Under the pieces are notes generated by a model. That model saw only the letters and a list, made by a program, of their open reading frames with translations, searched no databases and was not told the origin of the DNA. Below are positions 16,844 through 26,433 of a DNA stretch of 64,000 nt, one piece after another. This stretch comes from QNBT01 sp964563335 (GTDB lineage: Bacteria > Planctomycetota > Phycisphaerae > Sedimentisphaerales > Anaerohalosphaeraceae): positions 1 to 64,000 of the forward strand of contig CAZLWL010000001.1 in NCBI GenBank assembly GCA_964563335.1. The letters run 5' to 3'. Each line of letters begins with the position of its first letter. The first letter of the stretch is position 1. Both the position numbers and the translations under genes were made by a program.

Positions 16844-18373
16844 ATGAAAAGCTCCATTCCAGAAGCGAAGAAACGGCTAATTGCAAACATTGGCACTAAT
16901 ATGTTGGCTGTGTTTGTAGGTGCCGCAATTGGCATCTGGCAAACTCCTTATTTGATACGACACTTTGGAATAGAAGTGTATGGGATGATTCCTCTGGTTA
17001 TTTCATTTATCGCATACTTCAATTTGCTCACAGCATCTATCACAAATGCCGTGACTCGTTTTGTGGCTATTCATTTGGGCAAAGGCGAAGAAGAACAGGG
17101 CAACACGTATTTCAACAGCGCCTTGTTTGCTTTGACAATATTGTGCGGGATACTCCTTATTCCTGTTATTATCCTTTCGGCTTTCTTTTCCAAAGTGTTT
17201 CAGGTGCCGGCGGGTTTTGAGACGGATACGAGTTGGCTGTTTTTTTATGTAATATTTTCCACTTTTATTATGGCGGTTAATAGTCCATTCTTGGTCAGTA
17301 CATTTGTAAGACATCGCTTTGACCTAAGTAATTCAGTGAAAATGGTTGGCAGGTTATTACGGGTGATTTTTTACGTGGTGTGCTTTACATATTTGTCGGT
17401 ATCATTGAAGTATTTTGGTTTGTCCTATATTGCAATGGCGTTGTTTGTTCTTGTTTGTTCCATAGTGTTGACCCGGCGTCTGACTCCTCAACTGCAGGTG
17501 AATTGGAGACGGTTCAACTGGCTGACGCTGCGCGAAATGGGACGGATGAGCGCATGGATAGCAATTAATCAAGTTGGCGCACTATTATATCTTAGTGTCA
17601 GTTTCATTATTATAAATCTTTTTCTGGGGCCTGAGCAGTGTGGCCGTTATGCTCCGGTTGCTTTATGGGTCACGTTGCTGGGAGCGTTAGGCGGAGCTAT
17701 CAGTGATATTTTTACACCGATAGCTTTTGAGTATATTGCCCGTGACCGGTTGGATATTTTGGTCCTACAGATTCGGCGGTCAACGAAGTTTTTAGGCTTG
17801 ATAATGGGATTGCCGGTAGGCTTGTTATGTGGTCTTGCAGCGCCTTTACTGACGAGATGGCTGGGTCCGGATTTTACTGACCTGTGGCCTCTGGTGTGGC
17901 TGCTAATAGCACCTTGGTTGGTAACCATTACAATCAGGCCAATGTTCGCAATCCGCAGAGGCCTGGATAGAGTGAAGGTGCCGTCAATAGTTACTCTTGT
18001 CGGTGGTGGCATAAATGTGATTCTGTCTATACTGCTTGTACGTTTTACTGGTATGGGAATCTACGGAATTGCATTTTCTCTGTCATTCTGTTTGACGGCA
18101 CAGAATTTATTCTTCACTCCGATCTATACAGCTATGATAACCGGGAAGCCAAAGACTATGTTCATGGTGGAGATCATTCCAGGAGTGGTAATGGCAACAC
18201 TTATAAGTGTTGCAACATTTGCACTGACCCAGATGTGCGATCTGGCCTCGGTCCCGCGCTTGTTAGGGGTAGGGGCTCTTGCAGCCCTGATTTATTGTCT
18301 ATTGTGCTATGTGGTAGTTGTTAGCAAAGAGGATAGGATTTTGCTGCAGTCACTCGTTCTCAGGCGCAAATAG
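16844..18373 (+). CDS. Polysaccharide flippase, Wzx/MOP superfamily
   Basis: A polytopic inner-membrane protein of 509 residues with about 12-14 hydrophobic segments spread over its length, as in Wzx and related exporters that flip lipid-linked repeat units to the periplasm. The N-terminal LIANIGTNMLAVFVGAAIG and WQTPYLIRHFG are typical of the family. It opens the glycosyltransferase-rich block. A Wzx-type exporter implies a Wzy-dependent pathway; the protein at 23800 is a candidate polymerase. No Wza, Wzc or initiating glycosyltransferase gene is in the window. Confidence 0.9.
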   Translation: MKSSIPEAKKRLIANIGTNMLAVFVGAAIGIWQTPYLIRHFGIEVYGMIPLVISFIAYFNLLTASITNAVTRFVAIHLGKGEEEQGNTYFNSALFALTILCGILLIPVIILSAFFSKVFQVPAGFETDTSWLFFYVIFSTFIMAVNSPFLVSTFVRHRFDLSNSVKMVGRLLRVIFYVVCFTYLSVSLKYFGLSYIAMALFVLVCSIVLTRRLTPQLQVNWRRFNWLTLREMGRMSAWIAINQVGALLYLSVSFIIINLFLGPEQCGRYAPVALWVTLLGALGGAISDIFTPIAFEYIARDRLDILVLQIRRSTKFLGLIMGLPVGLLCGLAAPLLTRWLGPDFTDLWPLVWLLIAPWLVTITIRPMFAIRRGLDRVKVPSIVTLVGGGINVILSILLVRFTGMGIYGIAFSLSFCLTAQNLFFTPIYTAMITGKPKTMFMVEIIPGVVMATLISVATFALTQMCDLASVPRLLGVGALAALIYCLLCYVVVVSKEDRILLQSLVLRRK

Positions 18374-18531
18374 TCGTTGTAGGATTTTCTGTGTCGAAAT
18401 TTCTATGGACACATGATTGCGTGGATTTTTCATTATAGGTTGTTCTGTATGTCAAATCAGTGTTGCTGTCGGGCTTGTGCACATAAGCCTGTAAGACTAC
18501 AAAAGTCGAGCTAAACAAGGAAAAAGCGAAA

Positions 18532-19779
18532 ATGAGAATAGAGGATCTTGAGTTGACAGAACGCGGGAGCCGAGTACGAGTTACCGCGACGGTAAAATGG
18601 GAGGATTGTGAACGGCCTGTTCAGCAAATCTACTTTGAGACGGAAGATGCGTTTAAAGAGAACATGACATTCTGCAATCCTCACGCTTTCTTGGTGGGGT
18701 GTATACTGCCTGCGATGCGTTATGGGGAGAAAAGGATCGCCATAGATGGAGAGATCTGTCCCCGGTTACTCTCGGGTCTCAAGGTTGCCATGGGCTTCAT
18801 ACGTAAATGGTCCAACGGGGAACGCGAGGTTCTTGAAATTGAAGCTAAACCGTTTTCAAATTTAAGGGAAACGAACAAGAACGCAACTGCAGGTCTATTT
18901 CTTTCCGGAGGAATAGACTCTGTTGCAACACTATATCTCAACAAACAAAACTATCCCGAGCAACATCCCTTATCTGTTAAGAAGTGTTTGCTTGTCCATG
19001 GGTTTGATATTGGAGGGGACACAAAGAAAGGGCCTCAACACGATTTCTTTGATCTCGCGATGACTGCACTTTCGAAGATAGCAAAGGAAGCGCATGTTCC
19101 TCTAATTCCCGTTTATTCAAATATCAAGAGTCTGTGCAATGAAGGAGGGTTTTGGATTCACGAGTTCCATGGAATTGCTCTTGCAGCGGTTGCTCACGCG
19201 ATGGCTTCAGGATTCAATATAGTGTATGTGGCTTCGACCTATGACATACCGAATTTGGCTCCATGGGGTTCTCATCCGCTCTTGGATCCACAGTACAGCA
19301 GCTACGACCTTAGGATCGAACACGAAGGTATTGCATTTTCACGGTTGGCAAAGGCCCGACTGATAGGTGATTGGGACGTGGCTCTTCAGAATATTCGGGT
19401 GTGTACAAAAAGTGAGGAAGGAACGTCAAGTTTGAATTGTGGGAAATGCGAGAAATGCATTCGGACCATGACAGCACTCTTATCGATAGGAGCACTCGAT
19501 AGAAGCAACGCTTTTCCTGCAGACGATGTTTCCGTGAAACTTCTGTCCAGTGTAGCCATTAAGAGTGGGTATCAGGCTTCATGTTACCGGGAATTAATCG
19601 AGCCACTACGACAATGTGGGCGACGTGACTTGGCCATGACCATCAAGTACCTGCTTGCAAAACACCCGGTCTATCGGTTGGGAGAGAGTTTGAAAAAAAG
19701 GATAAAGAGGTTCGACAGAAGATATCTCAATAACAATATCGTCCGGCTTAAGAGACGTATCTTACATCAAGAAATCTGA
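18532..19779 (+). CDS. PP-loop ATP-pyrophosphatase with QueC-like zinc site, function unknown
   Basis: A 415-residue protein with the N-type PP-loop SGGIDS at 125-130, which binds ATP and adenylates a substrate. A four-Cys set (C291, then CGKCEKC with C303, C306 and C309) matches the zinc site of QueC-type 7-cyano-7-deazaguanine synthases. The about 110-residue N-terminal region is extra and unrecognised, and the basic C-terminus (KKRIKRFDRR) is unusual. Gaps of 158 and 121 nt separate it from the flippase and the pyruvyl transferase genes. Since no other queuosine gene is near, amide or nitrile formation on a sugar or its precursor is a possibility, but this is inference. Confidence 0.7.
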   Translation: MRIEDLELTERGSRVRVTATVKWEDCERPVQQIYFETEDAFKENMTFCNPHAFLVGCILPAMRYGEKRIAIDGEICPRLLSGLKVAMGFIRKWSNGEREVLEIEAKPFSNLRETNKNATAGLFLSGGIDSVATLYLNKQNYPEQHPLSVKKCLLVHGFDIGGDTKKGPQHDFFDLAMTALSKIAKEAHVPLIPVYSNIKSLCNEGGFWIHEFHGIALAAVAHAMASGFNIVYVASTYDIPNLAPWGSHPLLDPQYSSYDLRIEHEGIAFSRLAKARLIGDWDVALQNIRVCTKSEEGTSSLNCGKCEKCIRTMTALLSIGALDRSNAFPADDVSVKLLSSVAIKSGYQASCYRELIEPLRQCGRRDLAMTIKYLLAKHPVYRLGESLKKRIKRFDRRYLNNNIVRLKRRILHQEI

Positions 19780-19900
19780 TCTCCTACTTATTGTAAGTCC
19801 TTACATGACAACAAGGATAATTACGCGACGGATTTGCTTGCCCATGCTAATTGCAAAATCGAATCTATTTGCTGTCAGTTTTTGAAGTATAGGGGCTGTG

Positions 19901-21148
19901 GTGAAAATATTGATAATTGGCGAGATAAATAGTGACAATCTTGGTGACAGGGCGATATATCTCACCTTGGAGCATCTATTCAAATCAGAGGGGTATGAAG
20001 TTTGCGGATTAGATCTTACCAGAATGACCCGATTTGGCAGGATGGAAGGGTATATGCCGGAGGGCCCGCCAGATAGTTTTTACCTGGCCGGAGAAGAGCT
20101 GCTTTCGAATAGTGTAAAGGATAATGAGATTTCTCTTAAGTCCATACTGAAGTTTTTACAGCCGAATATTGTACGCAAGGTGCGCGTATTGTATTCGAAG
20201 AGCCGCAACTTCCTGAAACATGAGGAAGAATGGACACGGTCAATCAGAAACAGTGATGTGGTCGTTTTCGGAGGGGGAGCACTTCTTACGGACAACTTCT
20301 GGAGTTTTCCACTTGCTTTATTGTATGCGTCGAGATTGGCGAAAAAGTTTGGCGTACCGTATGGTTGCATCGGCTGCAGTGTTGGAGAAAGCTTCAGTTT
20401 TAACGGTGCACGATGGCTGAAGGAATTTCTGAGGGGAAGTTCCTTCATAATTGTACGTGATCCGGTGTCGGGGGCACGTTTGAAGGAATTTGGCGTGAGC
20501 CAATATAGAGTTTTCATTGACTCGGCGATATGTACTAAAGACGTAATTAAGATTGAAAGAAAGCCGTTCACGGGGAACCTCGGCATAAACGTTTTGTCCT
20601 GTGTTCGCCACCCTCGAGTTACAAGGCGGGATTACTACAGATATATTGAGGTTATGAAGAATTTAGTCATTAGAGTTGCTCAGACGCCCCAATTGGATTT
20701 TAAACGGGTAATACTGTTCAATACTGGTGGGTCTGCGGATACACATGCCGGCAAATTCCTGCACTCTCAAGTGAAGCCGCGGCTAAGTAACGTTGATGTG
20801 AGAGTATGCAGAAAAATGGAAAGCCTCGGAGAATTGTGTCATGTAGTATCGCAGTGCGACGTGGTGATAGGTGCAAGGTTGCATTCCAGCATAATCGCAA
20901 AAAGCTATGGTGTTCCCATTATTGGCATCGATTGGGACAAGAAGGTGGCCGAGTTTTACGAAATGCTCAATTTGACGGATTTTTGTTTTGATTATAGAAC
21001 TCTCGACGTCGAAATGATTATCAATGCTCTTGCGAAAATCAAGGCCCGCAATTTCCACCAGGACACAAATGTGGCGGGACACATAAGTGAGTTCAAAAGG
21101 CTTCCGAGCTATATATGTCAACAGGTCGGTATCAAGGAAAAGGTTTGA
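19901..21148 (+). CDS. Polysaccharide pyruvyl transferase family protein
   Basis: A 415-residue member of the CsaB/WcaK family, which transfers pyruvate from phosphoenolpyruvate to a sugar as a ketal. Recognised parts are the N-terminal GEINSDNLGDRAIY, the FGGGALLTDNF segment, and the C-terminal GARLHSSIIAKSYGVP. The second of two adjacent GTG codons (19901) is chosen because AGGGG lies 5 nt before it. The next gene begins directly at its stop. The modification would add a negative charge to the polysaccharide. Confidence 0.87.
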   Translation: MKILIIGEINSDNLGDRAIYLTLEHLFKSEGYEVCGLDLTRMTRFGRMEGYMPEGPPDSFYLAGEELLSNSVKDNEISLKSILKFLQPNIVRKVRVLYSKSRNFLKHEEEWTRSIRNSDVVVFGGGALLTDNFWSFPLALLYASRLAKKFGVPYGCIGCSVGESFSFNGARWLKEFLRGSSFIIVRDPVSGARLKEFGVSQYRVFIDSAICTKDVIKIERKPFTGNLGINVLSCVRHPRVTRRDYYRYIEVMKNLVIRVAQTPQLDFKRVILFNTGGSADTHAGKFLHSQVKPRLSNVDVRVCRKMESLGELCHVVSQCDVVIGARLHSSIIAKSYGVPIIGIDWDKKVAEFYEMLNLTDFCFDYRTLDVEMIINALAKIKARNFHQDTNVAGHISEFKRLPSYICQQVGIKEKV

Positions 21149-22327
21149 GTGGCTGTCCATTTCGAAATCTCCAACGCAAAAAGATTGCGTGTTCTCCAGA
21201 TTTTTGGGAAACCAGTGATGGGCGGCATTGAAAACCAACTCCTATTTTATCTGCAAAGGTATGATCGGGATGCATTTGAAGTTGATGTTGCTTGCGCTGG
21301 AGACACCACAGGTCCTTTACAGGGTCAGTATCTGGCGACTTCAACGCGACTTATACTTTGCCGGTGGTCCAGGTATGTAATTCCTTTCATCTGGCGACTT
21401 CTCAAACTGCTTAGCCAAGAACGATACGACGTCGTGCACTGTCGATTGGCGGAGGTGAGTGGATCTGCCATGCTGGCGGCCAAAATTGCTGGAGTTCCTG
21501 TGCGAATCGCCTCCTACGACCACACTGAAACGCCTTGGAGTAATCCGGGTGTCATTAACAGCCTTGCGGTTCGTACTCTTCAGTGGATGACACGCCGATG
21601 GGCTACCAGAATCTATGGTGTTTCGCGGGCCGTTTTGGATGCTCATTACCCACATTGGAGACAACGCCCTGAACAGTATATGGTCTGCTACAACGGCGTT
21701 GACCTTGAGCAGTTTTCCAAGTCAGTGGATCCTAATGAGGTGCGCAGAGAATTGGGTTTGCCAACCGATTGTCTTGTTGTTGGCCACGTAGGTAGCATTA
21801 GACAAGTGAAAAACCATCAGACCTTCGTAGAAATGGCTGAAACTGTTTCAAAGCAATTTCAGCAAGTGTATTTTTTGCTGGTAGGCAACGGCGTTTTGCG
21901 CCCGCAAATTGAGTCGGAAGTAAGAAGACGAAATCTGAGCAGCAGGTTCGTTTTTACCGGTGTGCGTAAAGATGTACCACGAATGTTGGCGGCAATGGAC
22001 GTGTTTGTAATGCCTTCGTTTAATGAAGGTTTTGGCATCGCTGCAGCTGAAGCTCAGCTGAGCGGTCTCCCAGTGGTGGCCAGTGATTTGCCGAGTATCC
22101 GTGAAGCTTTGTGTCCTGTGATGCACAAATTCTGCTGTAAACCACGTGATTCAAAAGGCATAGCAGAAAAGGTTAAACTGCTCCTGGAAGATCCGCGATT
22201 GCGGAGTGAGCTTGGACGCGAAGGTCGAGAATATGTGATAAATAAGTTTTCGATAGAAAGAACCGTCAAACAATTGGAGTCTCTTTATGCCGGACAGCCT
22301 TGGAATGGGGAGCAAGAAAGGAGGTAA
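21149..22327 (+). CDS. Family 4 glycosyltransferase
   Basis: A GT-B fold retaining glycosyltransferase of 392 residues. The donor-binding C-terminal domain shows VGHVGSIRQVKNH and the EX7E-type segment MPSFNEGFGIAAAEA followed by GLPVVAS. The N-terminal GGIENQLL is the usual acceptor-side loop. GTG 21149 starts directly after the TGA of the pyruvyl transferase gene, so the two are coupled. The sugar is unknown. Confidence 0.9.
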   Translation: MAVHFEISNAKRLRVLQIFGKPVMGGIENQLLFYLQRYDRDAFEVDVACAGDTTGPLQGQYLATSTRLILCRWSRYVIPFIWRLLKLLSQERYDVVHCRLAEVSGSAMLAAKIAGVPVRIASYDHTETPWSNPGVINSLAVRTLQWMTRRWATRIYGVSRAVLDAHYPHWRQRPEQYMVCYNGVDLEQFSKSVDPNEVRRELGLPTDCLVVGHVGSIRQVKNHQTFVEMAETVSKQFQQVYFLLVGNGVLRPQIESEVRRRNLSSRFVFTGVRKDVPRMLAAMDVFVMPSFNEGFGIAAAEAQLSGLPVVASDLPSIREALCPVMHKFCCKPRDSKGIAEKVKLLLEDPRLRSELGREGREYVINKFSIERTVKQLESLYAGQPWNGEQERR

Positions 22328-22394
22328 GCTTTTGGACCCTGATCTGCCAAAACATTGTAGACTGTACGTATCCAGAGGTTTGTGGGAGTTCTCT

Positions 22395-23735
22395 ATGACA
22401 TGCTTAGTTAGCATTAGGGCAATAAGCCTTTTGCTGGTTGCTGCACTTTTGGTTAGTCATAAGGAAGTATGCAGAGCAGAAGGTACAGTTTCATCGGGGA
22501 ATTTCAAGAACCCTAACGCAGTGCGAAGGGTTTTGTCCGGCGAAGAAACAGTAGCCAACGTGGCCTGGTGGGGGTTTGACGAAAACGATTCGACTGACGC
22601 AATCCAGGAGGCAATAAACTCCGGAGCCGCCAAAGTCATCATACCTTATGTGGGTAAGGAATGGATTGTTCGGCCAATAAAGTTAGTCAGTAATCAAGAA
22701 GTATTCTTCGAGCCCGGAGTGGTGGTGATGGCAAAGAAGGGCGAATTTAAAGGCAAGTTCGATTGTCTGTTTTCCGTGTCCAGTGCGAGCAACATTACCC
22801 TTCGGGGCTATGGAGCTACGTTGCGAATGCGAAGGAAAGACTATAAGAGTTCGGCATACACAAAGTCTGAGCATCGGCATACCGTTGAGTTTCGAGGCTG
22901 CGATAATATCAAGATTCTCGGTCTGCGGTTGGAGTATTCAGGGGGTGACGGGATTTTCATAGCAGCAGCAATAAAGAGGCCCTGGCAGCCTTGTAGAAAT
23001 GTACTAATTAGGGATTGTATCTGTAACTGTAATTATCGCCAGGGTATAAGTGTGATTTCTGTGGACAAGATGCTGGTCGAGAACTGCCTGCTAAAAATTA
23101 CCAGAGGAACCCTACCTTCAGGAGGTATAGACCTTGAGCCCAGTCAGCCCGCACATATGCTGTCTAATGTTGTGATAAGTAATTGTGTCGCCGAAGGAAA
23201 TAACGGTGGGGGTTTCATAGCAAGCATAAGCAATCTTAGGGCGGGCTCACGCGAAGTTTCCGTTCTTTTTGTCAATTGCTATGCCAGAAACTGTGTATCA
23301 GCGGGCTTTGATGTGTATGCCAAAGGCAAAACCGGACCGAAGGGACTGATTGAGTTCAAAAACTGCATTAGTGAAAATATAACTTATGACGGTGCCCGTG
23401 TCCTTTGGGAAAAAGATTGCCCAACAAAGCTGCGGTTTAATGGTTGCAAGTTTCAAAACGTCGCAAAGAGGCCAAATGCGTATCCTATTAAACTTGTTTT
23501 GAGAAGGAAAGAGGCTGTGAGTCAAACAGGGGGTATCGAGTTTGTCAACTGTTACGTTTATGATAACGTTAAGCGTCCTTTCTTGAAAATTACTGACGCT
23601 GTAGTTAGCAAAGGTGTGTATGATGTGGTAGGTGATATCAACGTTTTCAATCCTTATGGGGCGAAGATGGATTTAGGAGTGCCCGATGAAAAGCTACACC
23701 TTAAAGTCAGAGTCTTAGGTGGCGAAAAACGTTGA
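22395..23735 (+). CDS. Secreted right-handed beta-helix protein
   Basis: A 446-residue protein with a signal peptide at about 1-27 (hydrophobic ISLLLVAALLV) and a repetitive body of short strands with stacked Asn/Cys (for example VVISNCVAEGNN and VLFVNCYARNC), typical of parallel beta-helices of the pectate lyase-like superfamily. ATG 22395 is chosen because it exposes the signal peptide; the longer frame would overlap the preceding gene. In surface-polysaccharide operons such proteins act on the exported polymer as lyases or epimerases (AlgG/AlgL-like roles). Catalytic residues cannot be assigned. Confidence 0.8.
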   Translation: MTCLVSIRAISLLLVAALLVSHKEVCRAEGTVSSGNFKNPNAVRRVLSGEETVANVAWWGFDENDSTDAIQEAINSGAAKVIIPYVGKEWIVRPIKLVSNQEVFFEPGVVVMAKKGEFKGKFDCLFSVSSASNITLRGYGATLRMRRKDYKSSAYTKSEHRHTVEFRGCDNIKILGLRLEYSGGDGIFIAAAIKRPWQPCRNVLIRDCICNCNYRQGISVISVDKMLVENCLLKITRGTLPSGGIDLEPSQPAHMLSNVVISNCVAEGNNGGGFIASISNLRAGSREVSVLFVNCYARNCVSAGFDVYAKGKTGPKGLIEFKNCISENITYDGARVLWEKDCPTKLRFNGCKFQNVAKRPNAYPIKLVLRRKEAVSQTGGIEFVNCYVYDNVKRPFLKITDAVVSKGVYDVVGDINVFNPYGAKMDLGVPDEKLHLKVRVLGGEKR

Positions 23736-23799
23736 TTATAACAATAATCATTCCAGCGAACTGCGGCTCGGGTGTTGTCTTGGATATTGGAGTTGATAT

Positions 23800-25068
23800 A
23801 TGCTTGCTTTGATGCTACTAATTATCCTGTCATTTGTGATTCCATACAGAATACTGCGGCCGTTCAGTGGTTTGCAGAAGATGCTTGTTATGGCAATGGT
23901 TGCAGGGCACGTGATAGTGATGCTTGCATGGCACTGGCATCTTGTTGAAACAACGGGTTTCCCAATCATTATGGATGCTAAGATTGACACACAGAAGTAT
24001 TACTGGTCCACGATGTACTTTGCTGACCGGCTACCCTTTGATGTCAGTATAGGAGACGTGAAGGCCAGCCTGGCGGCCGGGTACGGCGAGACAAGACATG
24101 TCGGATACCCTTATGTGCTGGCTCTGTTGTGGACTCTCACACCTTATGGAATACTCGCTGTTCGTCTGTTTAAAACCATGTTGTTTTTCGTCAGCTTGAG
24201 TTTTCTCGCGCGCGTCTGGCGTACGGATTATGGAGATCGACTTGCTATGTGCGGATATGTATTCCTCGGTGCCATATTTACGCCTGCGATCCTCTATAAT
24301 TTCCGAAATCTGAAAGATGGATTGATATTTGCTTTGTTTATATTCCTTATGGCGCTGTTAGACACGCTGCTCCGCCCTCGGGAAAGACGGCTGTATCCAA
24401 TGAGTCGCCGTCAAGTAATTTGCTCCTGGGCCGCGGTTTTGTTTCTTCTTTATGCGATCTCAACAGTCAGGATCTATAGTACTGCCATAGTGATGGTTGC
24501 GGTTGCAATGCACCTTGTAACGGCAAGCAAAATGGGAATAAAAGCAAGAATATCACTGTTGCTGGCCTTGACGGTCATTGGATTAGCCGGGCTCCAAAGT
24601 GGCTTTTTTGGAAATATAGTGACCATAGCTTCCGGACGGATTAGTAAATTAACTTTGTTTACTGTGTATGGATTAGGTCAGGCATTTTTAAGCCCACTTC
24701 CATGGAATCCTGAACTTGAACGCTATCTTGCTTTCTTTTACTGGATCTATTGGGCGCTGTTTCCTTATACAATATACGCTGTGGTACGACATTTGCGAAA
24801 GAATATGACGTGGCACTTATACCTATATTTTATGGTCTCATACATAGCAAGTGGAGGTATAATAGGTGATTCACCGCGTAAGCGGCTTATCGTTCATCCC
24901 ATTATGGTGGGATGGATACTAGCGCATCTGGCGTACGTAAAAGGGAAACAGCTTGTCTCTGCAAATCGAATGAGCGAATCAGAAGTATTGGAAGATTATG
25001 ACTATAGTCATGATGAAGAGCATGTTCTCGTGGGGTCAGGTGAGGATTATACGGTGTATGGTGACTGA
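23800..25068 (+). CDS. Polytopic membrane protein, candidate Wzy polymerase or GT-C transferase
   Basis: A 422-residue protein with roughly 9-11 hydrophobic segments and a larger loop after the first two (about 50-100) that contains Asp, Arg and Tyr residues (DAKIDTQKYYW). The overall plan fits O-antigen polymerases or ArnT/PMT-like GT-C enzymes that work at the periplasmic face. The C-terminus is acidic and cytosolic (DYDYSHDEEH). Its place in a locus with a flippase but no other polymerase favours Wzy. The family is too diverse for certainty. Confidence 0.65.
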   Translation: MLALMLLIILSFVIPYRILRPFSGLQKMLVMAMVAGHVIVMLAWHWHLVETTGFPIIMDAKIDTQKYYWSTMYFADRLPFDVSIGDVKASLAAGYGETRHVGYPYVLALLWTLTPYGILAVRLFKTMLFFVSLSFLARVWRTDYGDRLAMCGYVFLGAIFTPAILYNFRNLKDGLIFALFIFLMALLDTLLRPRERRLYPMSRRQVICSWAAVLFLLYAISTVRIYSTAIVMVAVAMHLVTASKMGIKARISLLLALTVIGLAGLQSGFFGNIVTIASGRISKLTLFTVYGLGQAFLSPLPWNPELERYLAFFYWIYWALFPYTIYAVVRHLRKNMTWHLYLYFMVSYIASGGIIGDSPRKRLIVHPIMVGWILAHLAYVKGKQLVSANRMSESEVLEDYDYSHDEEHVLVGSGEDYTVYGD

Positions 25069-25169
25069 TAGGATATCCTGTAACGCAAAACTTGGCTGTG
25101 CAGATGTCGCTGGCTTATGATATTTCTATTGTATGCAATGGCAATGTGTCTTGCGGAGGGAAATGACAG

Positions 25170-26393
25170 ATGCGTGTGATGGTAGCTTTGCAAAATCGCT
25201 TCTTGCGTACACATAGCGGGAATATATATTCGACTACCGTTTGTGATTATAGTTTTTGGTGTAGATACTTACAGGTATTTGATGAAGTTGTCGTCTTGGC
25301 CCGAGTCGGTGATATTGACCAGCAGGAGTTGGATAAACCGCCAGCCAGTGGTCCGAACGTGCGTTTTATAGCTATCCCTTATTATATCGGTCCTTGGCAG
25401 TATACGAGACGATATTTCCAGATAGCCGCTATAGTTAAGAAAGCTATCGAAGAGGCTGATGTGTTTATACTCCGGATTCCCGGGGTAATAGGCGGTATGT
25501 TGGGACACGACTTGATAAAGGCAAAGATACCCTATGCTGTGGAGGTCGTTGGAGACCCATGGGAGGTAGGGGCGCCGGGTGGCATAAAGTGTTTCTTAAG
25601 ACCGGTCATACGACGCAGGGCCAGAGTCCGCTTACGCCGATTGTGTCGCATGGCAAGGCTTGCTGCCTATGTAACGGCACATTGTCTTCAAGATCGTTAC
25701 CCGCCAATAGGGTTTTCAACTTATTTTTCTGATGTAGCGATTGATGGTGAGGTTATAATTGACAAATCGGTACTCGAGAAAAGAACTGAAAGGGCAAGAA
25801 GTAAGTTTGAAACGAGGGAACCCTGGCGACTTTGTTTTGTTGGAGGTATGGACCACTTAATCAAAGCTCCTGATATTCTCGTAGACTCAGTGGCACTTTG
25901 TGCTAAGCGAGGTCTGAATTTCCAGCTGATAATGGTCGGTGACGGTAAGTACCTCCCGGATATGGAGAACAGGGCTAAGATACTGGGTATCTCAGATTGC
26001 GTAAGATTTATTGGCAGAGTATCGCCGGGAAAGCCGGTCTTTGAGCAACTCGACGATGCCGACCTGTTTCTCTTGCCTTCGCGTACTGAGGGGCTTCCGC
26101 GAGCGATGGTGGAGGCCATGGCCAGAGCACTACCGTGCATTGGTGGTGCGGTCGGTGGAATCCCGGAGTTACTTGCACCCGAGGACTTGGTGCCACCTGG
26201 AGATGCCGTGGCACTTGCTTCTAAAATTATCTCCGTACTGAGTGACCCCGACAGGCTCGCGCAAATGTCAGCCCGAAATCTGCAAACAGCCCGGGAATAC
26301 GAAGCTGAGAAACTTAATCGGCGTCGCATCGAGTTCTATAGGAAGGTCGCTGAGTTAGGCAAAGAAACAGGAGATTTCAGCAGTGCGCAGTAA
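25170..26393 (+). CDS. Family 4 glycosyltransferase
   Basis: A 407-residue GT-B glycosyltransferase. The C-terminal domain has LCFVGGMDHLIKAPDIL, FIGRVSPGKPVFEQL and LLPSRTEGLPRAMVEAMA followed by LPCIGGAVGGIPEL, the donor-binding Glu region of GT4. The N-terminal domain (about 1-210) is less typical, with a Tyr/Trp-rich stretch near 70-80. It is separated from the membrane protein gene by 101 nt and from the HprK-like gene by 40 nt. Confidence 0.88.
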   Translation: MRVMVALQNRFLRTHSGNIYSTTVCDYSFWCRYLQVFDEVVVLARVGDIDQQELDKPPASGPNVRFIAIPYYIGPWQYTRRYFQIAAIVKKAIEEADVFILRIPGVIGGMLGHDLIKAKIPYAVEVVGDPWEVGAPGGIKCFLRPVIRRRARVRLRRLCRMARLAAYVTAHCLQDRYPPIGFSTYFSDVAIDGEVIIDKSVLEKRTERARSKFETREPWRLCFVGGMDHLIKAPDILVDSVALCAKRGLNFQLIMVGDGKYLPDMENRAKILGISDCVRFIGRVSPGKPVFEQLDDADLFLLPSRTEGLPRAMVEAMARALPCIGGAVGGIPELLAPEDLVPPGDAVALASKIISVLSDPDRLAQMSARNLQTAREYEAEKLNRRRIEFYRKVAELGKETGDFSSAQ

Positions 26394-26433
26394 GGTTCTA
26401 TAATTGACTATCATTAAGAGTAAGTAGAACATT

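Noticed and set aside
18532..19779. Annotation as queC
   Set aside because: The motifs agree, but the extra length, the N-terminal region and the polysaccharide neighbours make the queuosine assignment unsafe.
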